Source: an uncultured Bacteroidota bacterium (GTDB lineage Bacteria > Bacteroidota > Bacteroidia > Flavobacteriales > Flavobacteriaceae). Taken from it: a stretch of DNA of 5,513 bases. The stretch covers positions 1 through 5,513 of the forward strand of contig CAIRNC010000268.1 of assembly GCA_903879875.1 (NCBI GenBank), written 5' to 3'. The notes under the pieces are model-generated. The model was not told the origin of the DNA. It ran no database searches and saw nothing but the letters and a program-made list of their open reading frames with translations. Position 1 is the first letter of the stretch. Each line of letters begins with the position of its first letter. The translations under genes were made by a program, and so were the position numbers. Positions 1 through 5,513 of this stretch are shown here, piece after piece.

Positions 1-519
1 AACACCGTTTACTTGTGCCGCTACACGAATAGTATAAGTTGTACCATAAGCGGCTACACCAGCATCTGCCAATCTAAAGTTATAAACAGATGAATTATAA
101 AAAGTGGTTATACCACCTTTTGTAATTTCAAAACGGTAACCTGTAGCATTATAAATTGGTGTAGCTCCAATTTTCGTATCCAAAGTCGCTAAAGTTGTAC
201 CACAAAAGCTAGGCATAATTGTAGTTGTTGGAATTACATTTGTTGTAAGTACAGGTGTAGTTACATTACAAGAAACACCATAATCGCCCCAAGTGCCACC
301 CCTTTTTACCGCCACACGAACACCATAAGTCGTACCATAAGTGATACCAGGAATTTGAGTTAAATTAAAGTTATATTTGTTTACCTCAATAGTATTAATT
401 GCAGAACCATTGTTTACCTCAAAACGATAGGCTTGATAATTAGGAACATAATCTGCATTAATATTGGCATTTAGCGATGCTAATGTAACTCCACATTGGT
501 TAGCTTTTATTGAGGTTGT
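1..519 (-). repeat. Two tandem ~90-residue Cys-containing surface modules (second truncated by window edge)
   Basis: Protein-level repeats in the left secreted protein. The first copy covers residues 427-515 (253-519): NQCGVTLASL, then AYRFEV, YNFNLT, YGTTYGVRVAV, WGDYGVSCNVTTP. The second starts near residue 523 (1-231): SFCGTTLATLDT, GYRFEITKGG, YNFRL, YGTTYTIRVAA. The complete copy has one Cys after the linker and one in the final strand (C435 and C510), which probably form an intramodule disulfide. The fold is inferred to be a fibronectin-III-like beta-sandwich. Such modules typically serve as spacers or binding units ahead of the sorting domain in flavobacterial secreted proteins. Confidence 0.75.
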
Positions 520-1797
520 GAAGCTATTAACTGTGACTGTAACATAATCAGAATAAACTGATGAACAGCCAACTACTGCTCTAATATAGGTTGTTTGAAA
601 AATATCACCTACCAAGTAAGGTTCCAAAGTTGCTGCTATACTTGGAATATCAATTGGGGTTGAAAAAATACTATCAGTAGCTTTTTGCCATTTCTGAATT
701 CCACCGAAAAAATCAGTCAAAGTAACACTTTGCCAATTAACATTGTTTTGATAAACCAACTGAAAATTATAATCACTGTTGTTATTATTTTCGTTTGTAT
801 ATCCAGAACCTCTTGAATAATCAGCACCACTAGAATTTGTCCAATTAAACTTAGCATTACCATCACTAGTTTCTAACTTAAAAGTATATGATTGCTCCCC
901 AATTAATGATAAAGTTGTGTCTAGAGTAAACGTATTAGTTCCTGAATTTGTAATAGAAACCACTTGATTCATTAATTCTGTACCAGAAGTACCTTCTCCC
1001 TGAAAAATTGATAAAGTATAAGACCCAGCAGTAATTACTTCTGCAACATTAATCTTGATGGCGTTTAAAATTACATTACTTGAAGTCTTAAAGGATTGAG
1101 CAGCAGTTTGTGGAGGTGTAAAAGAAGGTCCAAATACAGGATCAAAAGTAAAATTTGGAGCCATAACTTGAACGAAAGATCCTGAATTTAAGTTAGCTTC
1201 TCCACTTGGAGTTGTAGAAATTACTCCAGAAATAGATTGGTTCGCAGAAACAGAACCACCAATTCCAGGACCAGGATTATAGAGCTGTACTTCTGCAAAT
1301 TGAAAAATATATTCTGAACAAGTATTTGTAAAATTAACTCTGTAATATTTATAAGCAGTACTGTTTTCAAAACAATAAAATCGTGTAAAAAATCGTGTAG
1401 AAATACATTGAATTATTCCTGTTGCAATTGAAGTAAAATTAGAACCATCATTGGAGCCCAAAACTTCATAATTTTTCGGGTCTCTTCCAGGTGAATCATT
1501 TGCAGTAGTTACAGAAATAGAACTTGCAATTTTAGAAACACCTCCTAGATCAACTGTAAATCCTATTCCGTCAACTGGATAATTATCTAAAAACTTAGTA
1601 TTGACATTATTGTCTATACTATTTGCATAACCTTCACTACCATTACTATCTACACTGCCATAGGGCGTGATAGACATTGACGGATTGAAAATTGCTGTTT
1701 GAGCCCATGAAGTGCTAACTGAAATAATAGATAATGCAAAAATAGCGATAAATTGCATTTTTTTTTGCTCTTGAAATAAAGTAAATAGTTTTTTCAT
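1..1797 (-). CDS. Secreted multidomain surface protein with discoidin-like domain, Ig-like domain and repeat modules (3' end outside window)
   Basis: The frame is open for 599 codons from ATG 1795-1797 to the left edge with no stop, so only the C-terminus is missing. Residues 1-32 form a signal peptide: basic n-region, hydrophobic core FIAIFALSIISV, likely cleavage after SWA before Gln33. Residues 35-175 resemble a discoidin/F5-8 type C carbohydrate-binding domain, with DSPGRDPKNYEVLGSNDG (101-118), TAYKYYRVNF (147-156) and a closing AEVQLYN. Residues 181-350 look like a beta-sandwich region (QSFKTSS, SLIGEQSYTFKL) that I cannot name. Residues 367-424 match the Bacteroidota Ig-like pattern (QKWQKATD, TTYIRAVVGCSS, VTVTV). 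Two repeat modules follow, about 427-515 and 523 onward. The expected but unseen ending is a T9SS sorting domain. The role is probably extracellular glycan or surface binding; no catalytic motif is seen. An in-frame Met14 (ATG 1756-1758) is a weaker start because it would strip the Lys-containing n-region. Confidence 0.87.
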   Translation of the reverse strand, partial: MKKLFTLFQEQKKMQFIAIFALSIISVSTSWAQTAIFNPSMSITPYGSVDSNGSEGYANSIDNNVNTKFLDNYPVDGIGFTVDLGGVSKIASSISVTTANDSPGRDPKNYEVLGSNDGSNFTSIATGIIQCISTRFFTRFYCFENSTAYKYYRVNFTNTCSEYIFQFAEVQLYNPGPGIGGSVSANQSISGVISTTPSGEANLNSGSFVQVMAPNFTFDPVFGPSFTPPQTAAQSFKTSSNVILNAIKINVAEVITAGSYTLSIFQGEGTSGTELMNQVVSITNSGTNTFTLDTTLSLIGEQSYTFKLETSDGNAKFNWTNSSGADYSRGSGYTNENNNNSDYNFQLVYQNNVNWQSVTLTDFFGGIQKWQKATDSIFSTPIDIPSIAATLEPYLVGDIFQTTYIRAVVGCSSVYSDYVTVTVNSFTTSIKANQCGVTLASLNANINADYVPNYQAYRFEVNNGSAINTIEVNKYNFNLTQIPGITYGTTYGVRVAVKRGGTWGDYGVSCNVTTPVLTTNVIPTTTIMPSFCGTTLATLDTKIGATPIYNATGYRFEITKGGITTFYNSSVYNFRLADAGVAAYGTTYTIRVAAQVNGV

Positions 1798-1827
1798 TTT
1801 TTTATTAATTTTTCATTTTTTTATTAA
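1790..1827 (-). repeat. Perfect 19-bp tandem duplication spanning the start codon, creating a 3-codon upstream ORF
   Basis: Two abutting identical 19-bp copies lie at 1790-1808 and 1809-1827. Each reads TTAATAAAAAAATGAAAAA on the minus strand. The copy nearer the gene supplies the true start (ATG 1795-1797). The upstream copy supplies a second ATG (1814-1816) in the same A-rich context, followed by two codons and TAA, ending at 1805. With a period of 19 the two ATGs are in different frames, so the upstream ATG cannot extend the protein. There is no Shine-Dalgarno sequence; the A-rich leader is the usual Bacteroidota initiation context. Confidence 0.85.
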
Positions 1828-1832
1828 GCCTA

Positions 1833-1867
1833 CAAATGTACATACAGAAACCAGTCGATATTTTCAA
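1833..1867 (-). promoter_or_regulatory. Predicted Bacteroidota-type promoter for the left secreted-protein gene
   Basis: On the minus strand TACATTTG (1833-1840) is a perfect match to the Bacteroidota -7 box TAnnTTTG. A TTG (1865-1867) lies 24 nt upstream as a possible -33 box; that spacing is slightly longer than usual, so the -33 assignment is weaker than the -7. Transcription would begin a few bases downstream, leaving a short leader of about 30 nt that contains the duplicated ATG region. The -33 position overlaps one of the direct-repeat elements of this intergenic region. Confidence 0.6.
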
Positions 1868-1919
1868 GTCCCTGCAATGCCGTTAAAACAATCAAGAAAG
1901 CCGTTCCTTTGACATAAAG

Positions 1920-1940
1920 TTTCTGCTTTCAAAGCAAAAA
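1920..1940. promoter_or_regulatory. Candidate operator: dyad-symmetric element TGCTTTCAAAGCA with T/A flanks
   Basis: TGCTTT (1924-1929) and AAAGCA (1931-1936) are perfect inverted repeats around a central C at 1930. Symmetry extends to 1920-1940 with one mismatched pair (1923/1937). No T-tract follows on either strand, so it is not a terminator. Its position between divergent genes suits a repressor or activator site, but no factor can be assigned. Confidence 0.3.
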
Positions 1941-2104
1941 ATAAAACGCATCGAAAGATTGTTTCGTTCATTTCATCATTTTGACAAGTCATGCCGTTAT
2001 TTTGACTACAAGAAATGGCACTTTAAATCAGGAAATATTGTTTCTTTGTCAAGCAAGAATCTTTTCTTTAACCCCTTGCAGTTGACTATCTAACCTAATA
2101 GAAC

Positions 2105-3274
2105 ATGCTAATTAATTTTTTGACTTTAATAACAGGAATTGTGGGTTCGATTACCACAGCAATTGCCGTGTTCAGATACAAAGCGAACCCGCTTATCAAC
2201 AAGTATCTGATTTTGCTCCTAAGCGTCCTTTCCGTTCGTTTTCTCCTTCGTGGCTTTTCGATATACCTTCATAAAATCCCCGTCGAAATACTTACTAGTG
2301 CTAATGTATTTGTGGTGATTTTGATGGGTGCTTGTACGCATTTATACTTTAGGGATTTGGTTTACAGCAAAAAATGGCGTGCCAAAGATGCCATCTACCT
2401 CATAGTGCCTTTCGTAGTAGTGCTGCTTCATCTATTGAATATCCAACAACACTATGAGCATGCTGCAACCATCCGGATGGTCTATGTGGTTCTATTGATA
2501 GGGTGTGTTGCAACTTATAATTTTCTTAGTTACCGATTGTTACGCAAGAGTATTTGGTCAAAAAAAAGTGAGGCGCCTTTCCTTGCCAAGCAAACCAAAG
2601 CAATCAAGAGCTGGACTTTATACCTTTATGCTGCCATTGTCCTGCTTGGATGGATGATTATCTTAGTATTCATTACCAATGGTTTCAAGTACACCAGCAA
2701 TGGAAATGGCTATCAAATAACCTTTGCAGCGCTTTTTTGGTTGGCTTTTTTCATTAAACTGCTGGCAACACCCGAACTCTTGTATGGCTATGATTTCATG
2801 AAAATAAAAATAGAGGCGTACAAAAAAGCGGAGGTCGTTTTAGATACTATTTGGATTTTAGACACAAAACCAGAGTTAACCAACCTAAAAGACATTAAGA
2901 TTACTAGAAGCGTGACAAACAATCTAAACAGCTACATACACCAAATGGAAAGTCTTTCTTTTCATACCAATACTTTTAGAAATCCTGAGATAACGGTAGA
3001 AGATTTTGCCCAAAAACTAAACCTTCCTAAGGTACATTTGCTGTATGTTTTTAAATACCACTGTACAATTACTTTTGTCGATTATAAAAAAATGGTTCGT
3101 ATTCATGATGCAATCAAGCTGCTAGAAACTGGTTTTTTGAAAACCAGCACCATGGAAACGCTTGCCATGGAAGTAGGCTTTTCCTCTTACAAGCCTTTTT
3201 TTAACAGTTTTAAATCTATCACTGGTATTACACCACAAGGATACTATAAAAGTTATGTAAATTGTGGACTATGA
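2105..3274 (+). CDS. Membrane-bound AraC-family transcriptional regulator (7TM-like sensor fused to HTH)
   Basis: A 389-residue protein. The N-terminal half has about seven hydrophobic segments: residues 3-23, 33-57, 62-83, 95-113, 124-144, 170-190 and 204-222. A basic loop (RKSIWSKK, 147-154) lies between the fifth and sixth. After a linker (about 225-282) comes an AraC-type DNA-binding domain (about 285-385). Its first helix-turn-helix is around ITVEDFAQKLNLPKVHLLYVF (296-316); the second contains the family signature LAMEVGFSSYKPFFNSFKSITGITPQGYY (353-381). Seven helices would place the N-terminus outside and the HTH in the cytoplasm, so the likely role is sensing an envelope or membrane signal and acting directly on DNA while tethered. 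The ligand is unknown and no enzymatic motif is seen. It is divergent from the left secreted-protein gene and convergent with the right one. By eye its first third is richer in G+C than its neighbours. ATG 2105 starts right at the first membrane segment. Confidence 0.88.
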   Translation: MLINFLTLITGIVGSITTAIAVFRYKANPLINKYLILLLSVLSVRFLLRGFSIYLHKIPVEILTSANVFVVILMGACTHLYFRDLVYSKKWRAKDAIYLIVPFVVVLLHLLNIQQHYEHAATIRMVYVVLLIGCVATYNFLSYRLLRKSIWSKKSEAPFLAKQTKAIKSWTLYLYAAIVLLGWMIILVFITNGFKYTSNGNGYQITFAALFWLAFFIKLLATPELLYGYDFMKIKIEAYKKAEVVLDTIWILDTKPELTNLKDIKITRSVTNNLNSYIHQMESLSFHTNTFRNPEITVEDFAQKLNLPKVHLLYVFKYHCTITFVDYKKMVRIHDAIKLLETGFLKTSTMETLAMEVGFSSYKPFFNSFKSITGITPQGYYKSYVNCGL

Positions 3275-3300
3275 ATTAAGAATTGTGAATTACGAATAAC
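3273..3300. repeat. Four degenerate 7-bp tandem units overlapping the stop codon
   Basis: The units are GAATTAA, GAATTGT, GAATTAC and GAATAAC, back to back. The first overlaps the TGA stop (3272-3274) of the regulator gene. Similar AATTC/GAATTA strings are, from memory, frequent in Bacteroidota intergenic DNA. It is probably non-functional microsatellite-like sequence. Confidence 0.5.
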
Positions 3301-3350
3301 TAATAATCAATATCCAATAAACAAAACTACTAGCTTTTAAAAACAAAAAT

Positions 3351-3386
3351 CCCTCCAACTCATTTAAGAATTGAAGGGTTTTTTTT
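3351..3386. terminator. Probable bidirectional rho-independent terminator between convergent genes
   Basis: CCCTCCAA (3351-3358) pairs with TTGAAGGG (3371-3378), followed on the plus strand by eight T (3379-3386). In the plus transcript there is a C-A mismatch at 3355/3374. In the minus transcript the same position is a G-U wobble, and so is 3359/3370, which extends the stem to 11 bp (3351-3361 with 3368-3378) around a 6-nt loop. Downstream on the minus strand is a U-rich stretch, ATTTTTGTTTTT (3339-3350). The hairpin lies about 75 nt after the plus-gene stop and about 70 nt after the minus-gene stop, so it can serve both. Confidence 0.8.
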
Positions 3387-3417
3387 CAAGTATTCAGTGC
3401 TCAGGATTTTAGTATTC

Positions 3418-3450
3418 AAACTAATTACTTTTCACTATAAACTAATTACT
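3418..3450. repeat. 12-bp direct repeat AAACTAATTACT (two copies) at the 3' end of the right gene
   Basis: Identical copies lie at 3418-3429 and 3439-3450, 21 bp apart. The second overlaps the TAG stop (3449-3451) of the minus gene. A shorter 8-bp repeat AGTATTCA occurs at 3389-3396 and 3411-3418. They look like slippage-derived intergenic repeats; no function can be assigned. Confidence 0.6.
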
Positions 3451-5513
3451 ACTTTCTTATCAAACGAATGGCTTGCATTTCGTTAGCTTGAGAAACGATT
3501 ACATTGTAGATACCCGCTGCAAAGTTAATACCTATTTGTAAGTTAGCAACTTCTGTTGGGTTGACTTGGTGTGTTTCAACCAGTTTCCCCATCATGTCAT
3601 AAACAGCAATGGTTACATTTTCTTTGCTCGGCGTTTCTATACTCAAATTGAAAGCTGTTTCAAATGGATTTGGATAGGCTGAAACTTCAAACGATTTGGC
3701 TTTAAGTCTTGTTGGAGCAAATAATGCAGGTGTTGTTACTGTACATGATGTTCCATAGTTCCCCCAAACACCATCAATATATGCAGCTACTCTAATAGAA
3801 TAAGCCGTATTATAAGCTACAACAACGCCTGTTTGAGAAAGTTTAATGGTAGCAGAAGCTACTTGATATACTATCGGAGCACTTCCTGCTTTGGTAATTT
3901 CATAACGAGCTTTTGTTGCTCCAGTAACCATAACTGCTGCTATATTTGTGTCTAAAGTTGCTAAAGTAGCCCCGCAGAAACTAGGTACAATAGTTGTTGT
4001 AGGTACATATCTTATTTTTACATCACATGGTTGACCATAGGAAAATTCTTTATTACCTTGCTTAAATGCCACGCTGATGTGATAAACATTAGAAATCGAA
4101 GGAGGAAAAATATTAAGTAAGAATTGTGTTCCACCATTTGGAATGTCATAATAAAGCATTTCTGATTCTGTGTCAAGTTGTATTCTATAAGAATCCGCTA
4201 AATAAACAGGTATTACGGATATCATTAGATTTGTATCTGTAAAAGTTGTACCACATTGGTTTCTATTTATAGATGTTGTTGGTGCTGATCGCGTATATAC
4301 ATATGCTGTCGGTCCGTAAGGCAACCATTGGTTATTATTTTTTAATGCCACTGCTATTTGAAACTCGTCTTGATATATATATTTTGCACCATTTAGTGCA
4401 CTTAATTTAAAATATGGTTCTGTGGTTTCAATTTCCCAACTAAGTCCTGTAAAATCATTAGTTATGTAGAATTTATATTTTTCAGCATTTCTAACTTTCT
4501 CACAGTAGATAGAATTAGTAATTGCTGTTATGTAGGTAGTCGTAATTTTAGCATCGTCTATATAGCCATTACAATCATTGTCTAGTCCATTAAAGTCCAT
4601 ATATTTATTAGTGATTTCAACAGCTCCTGGATGAACATACGGATTAGCATCATTACAATCATCAGCAGTTTGTCCAACTGACACATATCCCGTTGGAGCA
4701 GTTGCTCCAGCACAAATTGACTCTGATGCAAAATAACCATCAGCATCAGCATCATAGTATTTGTAGTATGTTATAAATTTTGTTATATCCGTATCATCAC
4801 AATCGGTAGAATTTGAAACATATCCAACTGGCGGAGTTGCTGAAAACGATGTGATATAAATAGAATAATGCCCATAACCGTCACCATCATTATCTTTATG
4901 ATAAGTGCGATTTACAGGGCATCCAGAAGTAATTACAAATGCATTTCTATTAACATTCTCGTTGAATTGGGCATATAAAGTTTGTCCTTCTGATAGCGGT
5001 GTTGAAGGTGCTAATGCTGTTCCACCAGTAGCTACCGTAAAGTAAGTATATCCAACCGCTGGAAGATTTGCCACTGTAGCAGTTATTGGTGCGACAAATA
5101 TCACTTTTTTAATTAATTTAAAAATCGTCGTTTTGGTTTCTCCAAAAGTAGCTAGTATTAAATGATTGTTAGAATCTACCGCTATAGAATTACTATATAA
5201 TCCATCTGGATCATTACAATTATTTTCTGAATAATCAGTTATTGAATAGACAGTTTTATTTTGCAAATTTGAAGAATCAAATGCTACTGCTAAGTTGTGG
5301 TATGAACTTCCATAACGGTTAACTCTGCCACTAACATAAACTGTATTTGAATTTACACATACTGCATCTAGAGTATTTTTGTCTACTAAAGTAAGATGAG
5401 AGGCAATACCCGTAGTATTTAATTTTAAAAGAAAAGACATTAAATAGGCACTTGAATTCGTTACGTTAACAGTACCTATTGCTAAAGTAGGCGAATTTGT
5501 ATTTCCCACTACA
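3449..5513 (-). CDS. T9SS-secreted surface protein: propeller-like segment, MopE-like metal-binding segment, three modules, sorting domain (5' end outside window)
   Basis: The frame is open to the right edge. GTG 5507-5509 is an internal Val codon preceded in frame by GTA, so the true start and signal peptide lie outside. Residues are counted from that GTG. About 1-135 resembles an SBBP/beta-propeller repeat segment (VNSNTVYVSGRV, SNSIAVDSNNHLILATFG). About 204-319 is acidic and MopE-like: DNDGDGYG, DCDDTD, YYDADADGYF, DDCNDANPYVHPGAVEI, GLDNDCNGYIDD; it probably binds Ca2+ or another metal. Three ~90-residue Cys modules follow at about 325-406, 411-500 and 503-594. Residues 606-686 are a type A T9SS sorting domain with YPNPF (612-616), VYDMMGKLV (636-644) and GIYNVIVS, ending IRLIRK. 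In known T9SS cargo this domain is cleaved at the outer membrane and the protein is released or attached to the surface. No catalytic motif is visible, so an adhesin or binding role is inferred. Confidence 0.9.
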   Translation of the reverse strand, partial: VVGNTNSPTLAIGTVNVTNSSAYLMSFLLKLNTTGIASHLTLVDKNTLDAVCVNSNTVYVSGRVNRYGSSYHNLAVAFDSSNLQNKTVYSITDYSENNCNDPDGLYSNSIAVDSNNHLILATFGETKTTIFKLIKKVIFVAPITATVANLPAVGYTYFTVATGGTALAPSTPLSEGQTLYAQFNENVNRNAFVITSGCPVNRTYHKDNDGDGYGHYSIYITSFSATPPVGYVSNSTDCDDTDITKFITYYKYYDADADGYFASESICAGATAPTGYVSVGQTADDCNDANPYVHPGAVEITNKYMDFNGLDNDCNGYIDDAKITTTYITAITNSIYCEKVRNAEKYKFYITNDFTGLSWEIETTEPYFKLSALNGAKYIYQDEFQIAVALKNNNQWLPYGPTAYVYTRSAPTTSINRNQCGTTFTDTNLMISVIPVYLADSYRIQLDTESEMLYYDIPNGGTQFLLNIFPPSISNVYHISVAFKQGNKEFSYGQPCDVKIRYVPTTTIVPSFCGATLATLDTNIAAVMVTGATKARYEITKAGSAPIVYQVASATIKLSQTGVVVAYNTAYSIRVAAYIDGVWGNYGTSCTVTTPALFAPTRLKAKSFEVSAYPNPFETAFNLSIETPSKENVTIAVYDMMGKLVETHQVNPTEVANLQIGINFAAGIYNVIVSQANEMQAIRLIRK
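3452..3694 (-). other. T9SS type A C-terminal sorting domain (encoded segment)
   Basis: The last 81 residues of the right gene. The diagnostic order is AYPNPF, a beta-rich stretch, VTIAVYDMMGKLVE, NFAAGIYNVIVS and a short basic end, IRLIRK. This matches the Por secretion system C-terminal sorting domain family (TIGR04183 type), the outer-membrane translocation signal of the type IX secretion system found in Bacteroidota. Confidence 0.93.
3728..4537 (-). repeat. Three tandem ~90-residue modules related to those of the left gene
   Basis: Module 3 (3728-4003) has SFCGATLATLDT, ARYEITKAG and VWGNYGTSCTVTTP, and is very close to the last visible module of the left gene. Module 2 (4010-4279) is divergent: NQCGTTFTDT, SYRIQLD, FSYGQPCDVKI. 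Module 1 (4292-4537) is shortened: after SIYC it lacks the segment matching GATLATLDT, and its final strand reads YGPTAYVYT without the second Cys. The gradient of divergence suggests that module 3 is the most conserved or most recently copied unit. Confidence 0.75.
4553..4894 (-). other. MopE-like acidic metal-binding segment (encoded region)
   Basis: This encodes residues 206-319 of the right protein. Two Asp-rich repeats start with D-N-D-G-D-G-Y-G and D-A-D-A-D-G-Y-F; each is followed by a P-x-GYVS stretch and a Cys-Asp cluster (DCDDTD, DDCNDANP). It closes with HPGAVEI and GLDNDCNGYIDD. The layout matches the family annotated as putative metal-binding (MopE-like, PF11617) and resembles thrombospondin type 3 Ca2+ loops. 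It probably forms a rigid, metal-stabilised linker between the propeller-like segment and the modules. Confidence 0.8.

Larger units (their letters stand above)
1798..2104. other. Divergent intergenic control region between secreted-protein and membrane-regulator genes
   Basis: No coding region longer than about a dozen codons is seen in these 307 bases. The left part holds the tandem start duplication and the promoter for the minus gene. The middle holds three direct copies of GCCGTT (1879-1884, 1900-1905, 1993-1998), each preceded by a CAAG, and a 21-bp imperfect dyad at 1920-1940. For the plus gene I found no full TAnnTTTG box; the nearest one-mismatch octamers (for example TTATTTTG at 1997-2004) lack a well-spaced TTG. 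Its start has no Shine-Dalgarno sequence. Confidence 0.7.

Noticed and set aside
1981..1986. TTGACA resembling a sigma70 -35 box upstream of the regulator gene
   Set aside because: No matching -10 lies at 16-18 nt, and Bacteroidota promoters use a different consensus. It is probably coincidental.
1877..1999. Tiny ORFs starting ATGCCGTTA at 1877 and 1991
   Set aside because: They run only 11 and 4 codons before a stop, with no start context. They are better explained as repeated non-coding elements.
1997..2004. TTATTTTG as a -7 box for the regulator gene
   Set aside because: It mismatches TAnnTTTG at the key A, and the nearest TTG is only 13 nt upstream. It is too weak to annotate.
5507..5509. 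GTG as the start codon of the right secreted-protein gene
   Set aside because: The frame stays open upstream to the window edge (GTA precedes it), no signal peptide follows it, and the segment begins inside a propeller-like repeat. The gene is 5'-truncated by the window.
1..5513. CRISPR array, insertion sequence or phage system
   Set aside because: The repeats are protein modules or short AT-rich tandem units. There are no regularly spaced spacers, transposase motifs or terminal inverted repeats.

Overview
The window looks like a piece of a Bacteroidota chromosome, most likely Flavobacteriaceae (Flavobacterium-like). The DNA is AT-rich. One gene ends in a type IX secretion (T9SS, Por secretion) C-terminal sorting domain. 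Two genes carry the roughly 90-residue 'CGTTLATL…YRFE…YGTTY' modules common in flavobacterial surface proteins. One start region has a TAnnTTTG-type -7 promoter box, and the translation starts lack a Shine-Dalgarno sequence and have A-rich leaders. No RNA genes, insertion sequences or CRISPR arrays are visible.

Layout. Positions 1-1797 (minus) hold the first 599 codons of a large secreted multidomain protein: signal peptide, discoidin (F5/8 type C)-like domain, a beta-sandwich-like region, an Ig-like domain and at least two repeat modules. Its 3' end lies beyond the left edge. Positions 1798-2104 are a divergent intergenic region with a promoter for the minus gene, a perfect 19-bp tandem duplication spanning that gene's start codon, and several candidate operator repeats. 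Positions 2105-3274 (plus) encode a membrane-bound AraC-type regulator: about seven transmembrane helices followed by a cytoplasmic AraC helix-turn-helix domain. Positions 3275-3448 separate convergent genes and hold a hairpin with T-tracts on both sides, probably a bidirectional terminator. Positions 3449-5513 (minus) encode the C-terminal 687 residues of a second secreted protein: beta-propeller-like segment, MopE-like acidic metal-binding segment, three repeat modules and the T9SS sorting domain. Its 5' end lies beyond the right edge.

How the parts may work together. The two secreted proteins share the same repeat module, down to a nearly identical module start, so they are probably paralogous surface adhesin or binding proteins exported by T9SS. 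The membrane regulator between them is transcribed divergently from the first, so it could respond to an envelope or extracellular cue and control that gene. This link is inferred from gene order and promoter-region repeats only. The individual families are familiar in this phylum. The less ordinary parts are the regulator-adhesin arrangement, the duplicated translation start and the strand-asymmetric terminator.
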